From contig NC_088776.1 of NCBI RefSeq assembly GCF_954871325.1, forward strand, positions 29,808,508 to 29,872,507: a DNA stretch of 64,000 bases. Reading direction: 5' to 3'. A program made the position numbers and the translations under genes. The notes under the pieces are model-generated. The model was not told the origin of the DNA. It made no database searches and worked only from the letters and a program-made list of their open reading frames with translations. This document shows, piece after piece, positions 53,870 to 64,000 of the stretch; positions within the stretch are counted from its first letter, which is position 1, and each line of letters opens with the position of its first letter. The stretch is from Gordionus sp. m RMFG-2023 (Eukaryota > Nematomorpha > Gordioida > Chordodea > Parachordodidae).

Positions 53870-55828
53870 CAGTGAAAGGAGGGATATTTTTTACCAGATG
53901 TTAAAACAAAATAAAATGATACTATTATATTTTTATTTTAATCATACTTAAACATTAATCTATGTTAAAAAATATTAAACAACTTTTTTAAATGACACAC
54001 TTAAAAAAATTTTTTTATAAAAAAATATAAAAAGTTTTGTCATCACATATTTTCTTTTACTTAGTTAACGATATTTTATGTAGAATAATTTTAAATATAA
54101 TGATAAATTATTCATTTAAGTTGTAAGATCTTAGACAGAATCTTTTATTTCTTAAAATAGTTTTTTTCTCTCACTTTATTTTATCATATTTGAGACATAA
54201 CTTTAATTTAATATTTTATTCAATTCGTATAAATACATATAATTATATATAATAAGAAATATATTCGTAATTACACTAATACATGAATATTAATTAATAA
54301 AATATGAAATATTTAATGATAGTTCATAGTCATAAATTGCTTGCTTAAGTAGTACCTATAAATATTAAAAAATGTTAATCGTAATTTATTATATAATTAG
54401 ATTACTTTAGTCAAGAGGTAGTCCACGATAGCCCAGCTCCAAATAATGTTGCATATGGTTATAGAAATTTGTAAAATCATATGGAATAAATTGATTCATT
54501 ATTTGATTAATATTATCTATTATATGTTCCCTTGTACTTGGTCTGGGAATTAATGACCTGTACTTGTTTTTGAAAACCCCGAAAAAATTTTCAATTGGGT
54601 TTAATTGTGGTGAGTATGTGGGAAGATATTCAATTCTCTCTTTATAGTCATCAATTAGATGACTTTTTTGTATTGACGCATTGTCCATAACTAATATGGC
54701 ATCTGGTGGTAATATTCTAATAATATCCATTAATGAATTTCGGAATAACATACCATTATATGATCCTTCGATGATTTTATAATGTATAACTCCACAAATT
54801 CCTATAGTGCAAAGTACACTTACATTTTTCCCTTTTGAGGGTGGCACCTTTATTGATGGTCTAACGTTGAGTGGTGCCCAAGCATAGACAGGTACAACAT
54901 GAAAATTGATGCCTGTTTCGTGGAGAAAATAGAGTCTTTCTCTGGAGATGTTCAGCAATTTACGGCAATACACCTGTCGAATATTGATAGCTCCTGGTGT
55001 ATTCCTGTGATCTGGTTCTTTCCCAGCTCTTTTTTCTGACCATCGGATGTTTTTAATATATTTCCTTATAGTTCCAATATTTTTTGGAGAACCAGAGGGC
55101 AAATTCTCAATTATATCCTTCACTGTGAAGGTATTATTGTCGATTAGCAAATCCATAATTTGCCTTTCAATATTTGCTGTGTCTTTAATTTTTCTCCCCC
55201 TTTGTTTAAGCGAGAATTCCTTTAAGGGCTCACCAATAATTTCTGGGAATGTATCCCGTTTTATTTTATGTATTGATGCCTTCGACATATTAACAAATTT
55301 AGCAATGTCCTTAACCTTCATCTGTTCTTCCTCTGGCATTGCTAATATTTTCATTACCATTTCAATTTTATCTTTGTTCCAACAATTGTATGTTCTTTTG
55401 TGTTTAGGAAAGGATGATATTTGAGAAAGATTTATATTTTCATTAATAGTTGCTAAAGAATTATTATTTGCAGAAATATTAGAATGTGATTGATAATTTT
55501 CCATATCATTCCCATCTGAGATTGGCAAAGAATAATTTACAGAAGTACTTGAGAGTAAAGGAGATGTATTAAAGTTATAAAGAATGTAGTCTATATTAAA
55601 CATTATAAGATTGATAAATTAATTAATATTAAATTAAATATACAAAAATATTAAATTATGTAAATGATATGTGAAAAAATATGTTTTTTTTAAAAAGTTT
55701 TTTTTTTAAAAAAGTTGTTTAAAATTTTTTTAACATAGATTAATGTTTAAGTATGATTAAAATAAAAATATAATAGTATCATTTTATTTTGTTTTAACAT
55801 CTGATAAAAAATATCCCCCCTTTCACTA
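53870..55828 (-). mobile_element. Tc1/mariner-like (IS630 superfamily) element A
   Basis: Inverted repeats of about 120 bases (53870-53993 and 55703-55828) start CAGTGAAAGGAGGGATATTT and are almost identical over their length; the last base at 55828 is A in place of G. TA lies on both sides (53868-53869 and 55829-55830), the usual duplication. It is 1959 bases with one long transposase gene. The matching repeats suggest a fairly recent insertion. Confidence 0.92.
54407..55603 (-). CDS. IS630/Tc1-type transposase, intact frame but first catalytic Asp replaced by His
   Basis: An uninterrupted 398-residue frame fills the element. Residues 74-125 form a helix-turn-helix (WNKDKIEMVMKIL...DIAKFVNMSKASIHKIKR) and a second winged part lies near 140-200 (KRGRKIKDT, NLPSGSPKNIGTIRKYIK), which together bind the inverted repeats. 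The DDE domain follows: LYFLHETG at 224-231, where families have DETG, so His228 stands in the place of the first Asp; VMDNASI with Asp307; SPQLNPIEN with Glu338. Only 30 residues separate Asp307 and Glu338 (34 in Tc1), and the related copy at 62165 has the same spacing. A single base change (GAC to CAC) explains the His. With a missing metal ligand it should be catalytically dead while still able to bind DNA. Confidence 0.9.
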   Translation of the reverse strand: MFNIDYILYNFNTSPLLSSTSVNYSLPISDGNDMENYQSHSNISANNNSLATINENINLSQISSFPKHKRTYNCWNKDKIEMVMKILAMPEEEQMKVKDIAKFVNMSKASIHKIKRDTFPEIIGEPLKEFSLKQRGRKIKDTANIERQIMDLLIDNNTFTVKDIIENLPSGSPKNIGTIRKYIKNIRWSEKRAGKEPDHRNTPGAINIRQVYCRKLLNISRERLYFLHETGINFHVVPVYAWAPLNVRPSIKVPPSKGKNVSVLCTIGICGVIHYKIIEGSYNGMLFRNSLMDIIRILPPDAILVMDNASIQKSHLIDDYKERIEYLPTYSPQLNPIENFFGVFKNKYRSLIPRPSTREHIIDNINQIMNQFIPYDFTNFYNHMQHYLELGYRGLPLD

Positions 55829-55830
55829 TA

Positions 55831-56639
55831 TATTTAGAATCGATTATTTAATATTTTTAAAAAATCTTATTAATTTTTGAATGTTAATATTTTTAATGTT
55901 TCTGAGAATTGAATAGTCATTACTATGTATAATAAATCAACCACAACTTCTTGGACATAAACCTCATGAGATATTACATCAATTTATGCTGAATAAAATT
56001 CTTAATGTATATATCTATAAAAACAGAATGAAAATTGATTATATTAATCATATATTTGGAATCAGTAAATAAGTGTGTAAGATTCAATCTTAAATAAATT
56101 TTAATTTTGTTAAGAATTGGATGGTCATTACTTTAGAGGATATTATCTACCACAACGTCTTAAATATAAACCACATGAGAATGTACATCATAAGCAGTTT
56201 TCATTTAGATTGATGCTTCGTTATTTCAAATATGTATAAAAAATGGAATAAATATAAAGATAAAAGAAATAGGAGTATGATAGGCAGGCCCAAATCTAAA
56301 AAATATAGATACCGGATTATATTTTTCAAAAATATTATGTTAATTTATATTTTTTCATATTTATTCCTATCTCATATATATATATTTAATTACATTTATT
56401 TATCACATTCATTTACAAAGTTATTTTATCAATTAATTTCGATTTCAAGTTTTCCTTGGCTTAATATTTACGGTTCCTCATATTTTTTTTAACTTTACAC
56501 CCCAATTAACTTATGTTCCAATTCGATGGAAATGAGGAAAACCTAGCGTAGCTCAGTTGTTAATGCTATATATCACGGATCACGGAAATTTTAAGTGTAT
56601 TTCACCATTTTTCTCTATTTTGACTCGAAACAAACTGTC
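55831..56639. other. 5' flank of EED with a 200-base imperfect duplication
   Basis: A block near 55904-55982 (GAGAATTGAATAGTCATTAC...ATTACATCA, landmarks only) recurs near 56111-56190 in diverged form, period about 207 bases. A tRNA-like GTAGCTCAGTTGTTAATGC is at 56550. The open stretch 56232-56492 is Tyr/Ile/Phe-rich and unconvincing as a gene. Confidence 0.45.
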
Positions 56640-57287
56640 ATGAAAAGCGAAAGATTTAAATCTAAAAAAACTATTTGTAAAAATGTACAAACGTTAACCC
56701 CTTTAAAATTTATATTTAGATGCAGCTATAAGGTATCCTTTAATTCTATATTTTATTTATCATACAAATCATCTTTATTTTATAAATATCTAAAATAGAA
56801 TTATGCAATAAGTTTTCTCTGCCATTTAGTAATATAAAATCCCAAAAGGATTCATTATTTTAATCAAATTGAGTATTTCCTTTTTAAATTATTTATATTT
56901 TAACTTATTTAGGAAAATCACTCTCAGCCATTGTTTGGCGTGAGCTTTAACCCAATTGTTAATAGTGAAAAGGGCACAATTTTCTGTACTGTTGGGGGAA
57001 ATAATGTGAAATTCTTGCCATTACATTTAAATTTATTATAAGTTTTATTAGGCATCAATATACTTATGCCAATTGAATGGGCAACTCAAACTATTAACAA
57101 CTTTAATAGATGATGATGTAAAATACTAATCATTTTGTTAAAAATTGTTTTTATTTTAAAGGCTGAAGAAATTTATTACTGTTCTACATGGACCTTTGAC
57201 ACAATTACTTTAAACTCTATTTTAATTCTTGGAGGACTCAAGGCAGTTATTAGAATTGTTCCTATAAATAAGCCTCAAGAATCTTTG
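56640..57287 (+). CDS. EED: EED-like Polycomb WD40 protein, N-terminal part
   Basis: Exons are 56640-56732, 56913-57005, 57052-57117 and 57162-57287. Introns are GT-AG, of 180, 46 and 44 bases, and phase 0 throughout. Together they give 126 residues that follow the start of the EED beta-propeller: FRCSYK then ENHSQPLFGVSFNP (human EDHNQPLFGVQFN), FCTVGGNN, SIYLCQLNGQLKLLTTLIDD, EEIYYCS-WTFDT (human ENFYTCAWTYD) and ILGGLKAVIRIVPI (human AVAGSRGIIRIINPI). EED is the PRC2 subunit that binds trimethylated H3K27 and stimulates the methyltransferase. The later repeats are not in the window. The last exon ends at a potential donor (57288 GTTTGC), and the following 6.7 kb is transposon-rich, so the gene probably continues beyond base 64000. 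The ATG is the nearest in frame; an upstream start or exon is possible. A truncated pseudogene is the alternative. Confidence 0.82.
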
Positions 57288-58857
57288 GTTTGCTAAAAAT
57301 AAATTCAATTTTTATTTTATAAAATAAAGATTTTGTCTTTTAAAAGTTATGCTGATAAATTAGTTTTATTTTAATTATCTAATAATTATTATAATTAAAT
57401 TTTCTAATTAATTCTTAAGTTTTACAATAACAGGCAAATTAGCCATGAAAATGGCATATATTAAAAATTTTATGCTTATATTTTTCTTAAACCTTCTATA
57501 ACAATTTTTAATTATAATTTAACTTATGTCTAATTAAGAAACTTGTTATATTATGAATCACTATCACATGTTATAAGTCTAATTAATAATTTTATTATTA
57601 AGGATCAAGTCTTATAAAAAATTTTGGTAAATTTTTAAATTTAGGCCCATATGGGATGTTACTTTAAAGTATATTTTATATTTGGGTCATGGTGATGTTT
57701 AGAATCAGATGATATTAATGAAATATCAAAATACATCTTATGCTAATTTATAAAAAATAAATAAATTATTCAAATAAACATGTTATAAGACAGAAATAGT
57801 TGGGGATTTAAAAAAAATTCACATGTGATAAAGCAAACAAATGATTTAAAAATAACCTATTTTTCTTAAAAAACTTGAATTCAAATATATAAAAATAAGA
57901 AGATTTTTTGATATTAAACAAACTTAAACCATAAAAGAATTCGTCAAAAAAACACAATCATGTTCAAAGTTTATCAAAAATTAAAAAAAATATTGTTCAT
58001 CATTTTGTTTAAAAAAATAAACATATATTCTCATTTGCAATGTTTATATACTGAATTTCTTTTTTCAAATTAGGGTCAGACCATGCAAATAAAATCATAA
58101 AATAACCAAAGACAATAAAAATATTTGATCAAGTTTTTGGAAAATATTGGCCCATCCAATATTTAAAAAAAACGTTTAATATTGGTGTCGACCAGATATT
58201 TAATATTGGAATAGCCCTAAGGTTTGCAAAGTCCAGTTTCCTTTGGCTTGTTAAAAAAATTTGCACAAATTGTCAGAACCAGCCAGGCCCCAATTTTTTT
58301 TGGCCCTGCTCCACCTGGCCTGTTATAGTTATTTTAAAAATTAGCATGGTCAAGTCTGACACCCATTATGTTTTTTTAAAAATTTGCTTAACCTGGCTTG
58401 TAAAAATTTTAAGAAAAATCAGGCATGGCCCAACCTGACATTCCCTATTCCAAATATTTTTGTACAAAGTTTCTGACCATCACATTTTGTGTCTATATAA
58501 GTACCTGCATGCCAGTCAATCATTGCCCTGTCACAATTTTTAATCACTCTGAAAATATAAAAATTACTCAGTAGCAGTAGCTTTAATGCTACACATGATT
58601 TTTGGTCAACCCTTTTCAATTTTGATAATCCATTAGATCATACTGAAAATTTTAATGCATTAGCATCTATAAACCCATTATTGGCCACTCTTTTTTCAGC
58701 TGATGAAAATTCTTGATTTTTTCAAATTTTATTTATTTTAGTCAAACTAAAAAATCATAAAAAATAGGCATGAAAAAATCATCCTAAAAAGTAAATCTGA
58801 ACAGTTGCATATCTGCAATGTTGACCATTAGGGCTATAAAAATAAGATATAATTATC
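57288..58857. other. Probable EED intron, first part
   Basis: AT-rich. It includes a decayed hAT copy (57640-58040) and a low-complexity region at 58270-58440 with repeated CCTGGCCTG/AACCTGGCTTG words spaced by T- or A-rich stretches. No further EED exon was found. Confidence 0.5.
57640..58040. mobile_element. Highly decayed relative of the intronic hAT family (copy C)
   Basis: Shares with copies A and B the order GGGATGTTACT, GGTCATGGTGATG, AGAATCAGATGATATTAA and, near 57957, TCATGTTCAAAGTTTATCAA. The terminus is not clearly preserved (TTGCAATGTTTATATACTG near 58036). It is clearly older than copies A and B. Confidence 0.5.
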
Positions 58858-59139
58858 CAGTGGCTCCTACACTTTCTGAGCGAATGAAGCAGAATAAATA
58901 CCCCCCAGAAAAGTACCCCTTTGAAAAGCACCCCCCCCCTCGAAAAAATGATAATTATTTTATGACACCCATAAATTTCAAAAATTATTTTTATTGCATC
59001 AATTTTTAATATATAATGTAAATAAAATGCAAAAAATATATACTTTATAAATATTATTTTTAAATTAATAATTTAGATAAATTAGGGGAAGAGAAAGCGA
59101 AAGAATTTATAATTTCATCAATATTTAATTGTTAAATAA

Positions 59140-61860
59140 ATTTTTTTCCATTAATAATATGGTTAAATTATTGAGAAATGAATCTTTCATGGTACTACGA
59201 AGTCTTTTATTTAATTTAATTTTACTCACGACTCTTTCGGCAGTAGGAATGGTTAATAAATATTTATATAAAATTCTTAAATTAGGGAAATCAGAAAAAT
59301 TTAAAAGTAGACGATAAGGTAAAATAAATGAATAGTTTTTCCAATCTGAATCGTAAGTCCCTGAATTATCATTATCATCAGAAGAAGCTAAATAATGTAT
59401 TGGTAAAAATATTTTAATTAAATAAATTTACAATTCACAGAATCTGACAAATCTTTAGATTCTCGAACCTATAGGTCATGAGTAATAATTACATTCCCCA
59501 TTTTGGTCATCTTATAAATATTACTAAACTTCAACATTTCTTCTAAAATTTGACTTGAATTTAAATTGTAAAATTCACAGATATCCTCGATATCTTTTTA
59601 ATAATTGATTTTTCTGCCATTCCCTTTGGCGTAAAAAATGATGTTAGATGTAAAAATTTCATCGAATCTTCATCAAATTTTTCGTTAAACTGCATAATAA
59701 TTAAATCGAGTGCAGCATACCACATATTTTAAAGCTAAAAAAATTTCTATATTTAATGATGAAAAGTATATATACCTTTCCTTTTTGGATTGTAATGTTT
59801 GAATTCTAGAACTTTCAAAATCAAAAGGTAAATTTCTCTCCTTCATAAAATCTTGTATCTTTGAAAAAACATCCAAAATTTCAGTGTTATTATCTATTGG
59901 ATTAAAAAATAATTAAGACTATAATTTATATTATACTTAAATTAATCAAGCAATCTTTTGCCAATTGAATTGGATTTATTGCAAACCCATATCCTTCGAA
60001 ATGGTTTGCAATTTTGTACAAGCCAAACTTGTTATCAACAATATTTTATCCCAAACACAAAGTGATAAGATAAAATCAAATTTTTCTATTCTAAAGACTA
60101 TACCACTAGCCATAGTGGAAGTGGCAGGATCCTTAGAATCCTTTAAATTTGTTAAAGCTGCCCTCAAGGCATCATAAAGTAGAAAAATATTTACAATAGC
60201 TTTATACTAAATAAATAAGATATTATTACCGAGTGGTATTCTTGATGCGTATAAATCGTTGCAATTTTTTCAGATCATTACACTGACATTTTTTGAGTAC
60301 CTCATATCTTTTTACACCATTAAAATAGATATAAATCTCATCTAGTATTCCTAGAACATTTCGAAGTTCTTTAATTGATTGGCATAATTGAACAATGATT
60401 AAATTTAATCGATGACATTAACACCAAATAAAAGCTGCCTTTGGCGCCTCTGCTCTAATCAAGGTCTGCACACCATTGATTTTTCCACTCATGTTTGAGG
60501 CGCCATCATAACTTTGCCCAACTAGAAATTTAAGGGGTAAATTCATCGAGCCAAGTTTGGATATTATATTATGCTTAATATCGAGACTTGTGATATTTCC
60601 CGTACAATATATGTCTATCAAAGCTATTGCTTCTGATTTCGAAACATCATATGTGCCATCAACTATGATTGAAAAGCACCTGTTAAATGTAATCTCATTT
60701 TGAATTTTTTTTATAACCATATTTTTCATGGTTTCAATGAGAATATTTATGTTACTATATGATAATAGATTTGAATAATTTCGTTTTTAATCCCTTTTTC
60801 TTTCTTCATTTTGTTGTATGTACAAATACAGGTTCAGAATGTGCAATAAGCTCATCATATTTCCTTCTTGTTGCCTGTTCCCCCAGAAGGCTTGGTTACA
60901 AGATATTAAATAATCTAAACATCTTATTATAATTAGGGGTGCACCGATACCGCTTTTTGGAGGCCGATCCGATCCGATATTCCAGATATTTAATTGATAT
61001 CGGCCGATAACCGATCCGATATCATATCTAATTTTGTATTCTGTAAAGATACCGGTTTTAATTTTTAATATTCTTTTTATTAGTACAACATCTATAATTT
61101 TACTATACCATAACATATGTCATTTAAATATATTATAATGATCAGTTATAGTTTATATTCAATTCAATTGCAATTATTTATATAATAAGTAATAACATTA
61201 ATCTATTTACATAATTAGTAATAAACAAATATATTGAAATTTGAAATTAATATATAAAATTAATTTATCGAAGATTTCTTTTTAGAAATACCAAAATTTC
61301 CAATTTATCAGAGATCGGTCTGCGGTGATGGGGACTGTTAATATCACTAGTATCACTAAAAACAGATTCTGAAGAGATTAATGAACACTTTTTTAAACAG
61401 AATGCGAAAAAAAATAACTATATTGCAGAATGTTTATTAACTAATTATTACTATTAAAATAATTAGGCATAAAAATATATTTCGATTTTATTTATAAAAA
61501 TAAATGGATTTTTAGATATCGGAAAATTTAATATTTGCCGATAACCGATATTTTAAAATGGGCGAAATATCGGCCCAATCCGATCCGATATAAAATATCG
61601 GTACATCCCTAATTATAATTCTTATGATAGAACGGTTTTTATCTACACATTCTTTCTTGGGTGTTATAAATTTTAATATCGAATTTTTATTGTGAGAAAG
61701 CCTTCCATAATCGGCCATCATATGTGCCTGTGAAGATTCATGCAGAATAATATCACGATTAATATTCTGCAATTTATCTAGACCTTCACATGTCCATTTT
61801 GAATTTGTGTGTAGACCTCCAAATACGAGACATGTTAAGCAAAAAACTTTATTCATTTTA
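59140..61860 (-). pseudogene. hAT transposase of the ZMYM1/TTF zinc-finger type, broken
   Basis: Minus-strand blocks in order: VFCLTCLVFGG (about 61820-61852), the end of the TTF-type zinc finger; LIIIRCLDYLISCNQAFWGN (about 60876-60932) and MMSLLHILNLY; the DUF4371-like core with FSIIVDGTYDVSKSEAIALI (60620-60690), which carries the first acidic residue, and FLVGQSYDGASNMSGKI (60470-60530) with the second. CHRLNLIIVQLC follows at 60380-60420, then LHLTSFFTPKGMAEK near 59640. The C-terminal dimerisation block YLLTIPTAERVVSKIKL (about 59200-59260) and RLRSTMKDSFLNL close it. Breaks include a TAA after the AAFIWC block, further frameshifts and the MITE. It is inactive. This type is also found as host genes in vertebrates, but the breaks argue against that here. 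Confidence 0.75.
60934..61611. mobile_element. 678-bp hAT-type MITE with CCGATAT repeats
   Basis: Ends TAGGGGTGCACCGATAC and the complement of TAGGGATGTACCGATAT are flanked by a perfect 8-bp duplication ATTATAAT (60926-60933 and 61612-61619). GGCCGATATCGG-type palindromes fill both subterminal regions. No transposase is present. It lies inside the hAT transposase; reading across one copy of the duplication keeps the frame of the interrupted gene. Confidence 0.93.
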
Positions 61861-61866
61861 ATACTA

Positions 61867-63691
61867 CAGTGAAACGAGTGTTAAAAATCAACTAACAATA
61901 AAAGGGGATAAATATAATAAAGTTTTAATTTAATACATACTGAAATTAAATATGGACAAGTAATTAATTAACAAGATTAATAGTTGTGTTGGAAATTTCA
62001 TTAAAAATAAAAAAATGTGTTAGACTTTTATTAATTTTAAAAATTTTTCTTAAATAAGTAAAAAAATATTTATTAATTTTAAAAATTTTTCTTAAATAAG
62101 TAAAAAAATATTTATTAATTTTTTATATTTTCCAATAGTAATATTAATTTTTCCAATTTAAATGAAAACTCCCAGTCTTCGTCGAGAATTCAAAGACCAA
62201 AAAGAATACACAAATATTGGAATAAAGAAAAAATAGATATAGTTACTAAAATGTTATCAATGCCAGAAAGAGAACAGATGAAAATTAAAGACATTGCAAA
62301 ATACATCGAAATGTCTACAGCATCAGTTCATAAATTTAGACGGGACACATTCCCAGATATTAATGGAGAACCTTTAAAAGAATATAATATTCAAAAAAGA
62401 GGAAGTATAAAAAAAGATACTTCCATAATTGAAAGACTCATCATAAATTTATTGATGGATAATAATACTCTTACTATCCAGCAGATAATAGAAAATTTAC
62501 CTCCTGGTAGTCCAAGAACGAAAACAACAATTAGCAAATATATAAAAAATATAGGTTGGTCGAAAAAAAGAGCTGGCAAGGAGCCTGATAGAAGAAATAC
62601 TCCTGGGGCATTCGTTAAATCACTTGTGTAAAGATCTTAAATACTCCAAGAGAAAAATTATATTTCTTAGATAAAACTAGAATAAACTTGCACGTTGTAC
62701 CAATCTACGCCTGGGCACCATACAATGTCCGTCCAGTAATAAAAATTCCATCCTCTAAGGGTAAAAATGTAAGCATACTTTGTACAATTAGAATTGGAGG
62801 GGTAATCCATTATAAAATAATCGAAGGAGCTTATAATGGGTTGTTATTCCGTGATTTTATGACAGATCTTATCAGTGTCTTACCACCAGATGCAATTATT
62901 GTAATGGATAACGCATCTATCCATAGAAGCCATCTTATCGATGCATATAAAGATTGGATTGAATATCTACCACCATATTCACCTCAGCTAAATCCTATCG
63001 AAAATTTTTTTGGAGTCTTGAAAAATAAATATCCAGCAATAAACACCCGCCCTAATTCAAGAGATGAAATTATTGGTTCAGCTCTTACACGGATTTATTC
63101 CTTATGATTTTACTAACTTTTACAATCACATGCAAAACTATTTGGAGTTGGGTTATCGCGGGCAACTGATTAATTAGGTAATCCTTTTAATTGATTTGTA
63201 TTAATAATTATAATATTAACTCTTTTAATTTCTAAATAGGTACCATCATCAAATTCATGGAACAAAAGAATATTTTGATAAATTATAATTATATTTTTTA
63301 TGTATTAATTATTTTATCTAAGTTATTATAAAAATTTATAGTATTATCATATTTTTATCGAAATAAATTGGTGCAAAATTTCAAAATAGATACATTTAAG
63401 AAATTCTAAAATATTTTCAAATATCAAAAAGACTTTTTACAAAAAATGATTTAGATAAAATTTAAACAAAAATCTTACTTGAACATTCTCAAAGAAGATC
63501 AAAAAAAAATTTCCATTTTTTATTACAAATTTATATTTACAACATAATTTCTTTTTATTAATTTAAAAACGATTAATCCTGTTAATTAATTGCTTGACCA
63601 TATTTAATTTCAATATGTATTAAATTAAAATAAAATTTTATTATATTTATCCCGTTTTAATGTTAGTGGATTTTTAACACACGCTTCACTG
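61867..63691 (+). mobile_element. Tc1/mariner-like (IS630 superfamily) element B
   Basis: Inverted repeats of about 120 bases start CAGTGAAACGAGTGTTAAAA (61867) and end in the complement of CAGTGAAGCGTGTGTTAAAA (63691). TA duplications are at 61865-61866 and 63692-63693. It is 1825 bases, inserted in the 5' part of the ZMYM-type hAT gene. It is the same transposase family as element A, but the repeats beyond the first seven bases are unrelated in sequence. Confidence 0.93.
62165..63177 (+). pseudogene. IS630/Tc1-type transposase, frameshifted copy
   Basis: Similar to the protein of element A over its whole length. An N-terminal helix-turn-helix (WNKEKIDIVTKMLSMPERE, DIAKYIEMSTASVHKFRR) is followed by KRAGKEPDRRNTPGA, then a frame disruption near 62610-62630. 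The DDE part resumes with LYFLDKTRINLHVVPIYAW (near 62660-62715), where the first Asp is present; VMDNASIH with the second Asp (near 62903); and SPQLNPIEN with the Glu (near 63000). The D-to-E interval is again 30 residues. A second frame disruption near 63080 precedes the C-terminal YDFTNFYNHMQNYLELGY. It is inactive as it stands, in contrast to copy A, which has an open frame but lacks the first Asp. Confidence 0.88.
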
Positions 63692-63693
63692 TA

Positions 63694-64000
63694 TAAGTAA
63701 TCCAATTTCTAATCATCTCTTATATTAAGCGATTTGCAATTTTTAATTAGGCATTTGTATTTTTTTTGGTTAATATTTTTAGGCATATTTTAAAATTGGA
63801 AAAATAATTTATGACAAGAAATCTCGGATAACAACCTAATTTACTAAACATCGACCAAAACTTTTGTCAATATATATTAAATTAAATATTAAGTTGGGGC
63901 CAGGGTCTTATTATTACATTTACAAACCAGAAATCACTTGATCATGATGGATATAACAAAACAGTAAAAGAATTAAATAATAAAGAATTTTAAAAAAATT
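63694..64000. other. Window end: hAT 5' flank and a SINE/MITE-like relic
   Basis: Immediately after the Tc1-like element, the minus strand may continue the TTF zinc-finger coding (MIRNWITYS, 63694-63722). At 63826-63950 an ACCTAATTTACTAAACATCG...AATCACTTGATCA stretch (landmarks only) is related to the SINE-bearing MITE at 21990-22100, in the same orientation. Confidence 0.45.

Larger units (their letters stand above)
58858..63760 (-). mobile_element. ZMYM/TTF-type hAT element, interrupted twice
   Basis: A minus-strand transposase region from about 63730 to 59140. It is interrupted by a complete Tc1-like element (61867-63691) and a complete MITE (60934-61611). A possible 3' terminus is near 58858 (CAGTGGCTCCTACAC) with C-rich sequence inside it (58900-58940), as in hAT families with CAGTGGCG ends. 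The 5' terminus was not found and may lie beyond the window. Confidence 0.6.

Noticed and set aside
56232-56492. 86-codon frame upstream of EED
   Set aside because: Dominated by Ile, Tyr, Phe, Ser and Lys as expected from AT-rich chance sequence, with no recognisable domain. Weak enough to leave out.
56545-56600. tRNA-like segment GTAGCTCAGTTGTTAATGC upstream of EED
   Set aside because: Only an A-box-like start is present. I could not find a matching B box or an acceptor stem, so it is not called as a tRNA gene; a 5' piece of a SINE is possible.

Overview
The window is strongly AT-rich eukaryotic nuclear DNA from a genome packed with transposable elements. Two host genes are recognisable, and both point to an animal or another eukaryote that keeps Polycomb repressive complex 2. 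One is a complete SLC35F6-type transporter gene (8247-18698, + strand, eight exons, 368 residues). The other is the first part of an EED-like WD40 gene (56640-57287, + strand, four exons seen). Both genes have tiny GT-AG introns of about 40-46 bases. SLC35F6 also has introns of about 1.1 and 8.1 kb, EED has a further one of 180 bases, and the 8.1-kb intron is filled with transposons. I cannot name the species; a parasitic or otherwise divergent animal lineage with an AT-rich genome would fit.

Layout. 1-8246: a truncated Mutator-like (MULE) copy, a short minisatellite, and an RTE-like LINE split by a 4.9-kb fold-back element (2098-6994) with 9-bp target duplications. 8247-18698: SLC35F6; its large intron holds a hAT element (9663-12831) that itself contains a piggyBac element (10942-12642), plus a tRNA-derived SINE and hAT fragments. 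18699-22557: tandem repeats, a LINE tail, a second copy of the intronic hAT family and a MITE with 9-bp target duplications. 22558-42673: a broken Ty3/gypsy-type LTR retroelement on the minus strand, invaded twice inside its integrase region. The smaller invader is a 1.2-kb hAT-type element (23393-24573). The larger is a 14.9-kb hAT element (24796-39649). 42674-46950: a second MULE copy and a GT-rich minisatellite. 47025-52959: two decayed hAT elements with a fold-back MITE. 53870-55828: a Tc1/mariner-like (IS630 superfamily) element. 56640-57287: EED. 58858 to the window end: a ZMYM/TTF-type hAT transposase gene broken by a MITE and by a second Tc1-like element.

The most striking object is the 14.9-kb hAT element. 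It has a perfect 8-bp target duplication and an apparently unbroken five-exon transposase of 610 residues. Its two giant inverted arms each carry 32-bp GGGTCG repeats at the tip, then an array of about 119-bp satellite monomers, then a copy of the 3' end of the transposase gene. The satellite shows higher-order periodicity, of five monomers on the right and three on the left. The element is in effect a transposon that carries and ends in satellite DNA. Several other hAT elements in the window share its terminal bases (roughly YAGTGTTGTTAAA), so its transposase is a candidate driver for them.
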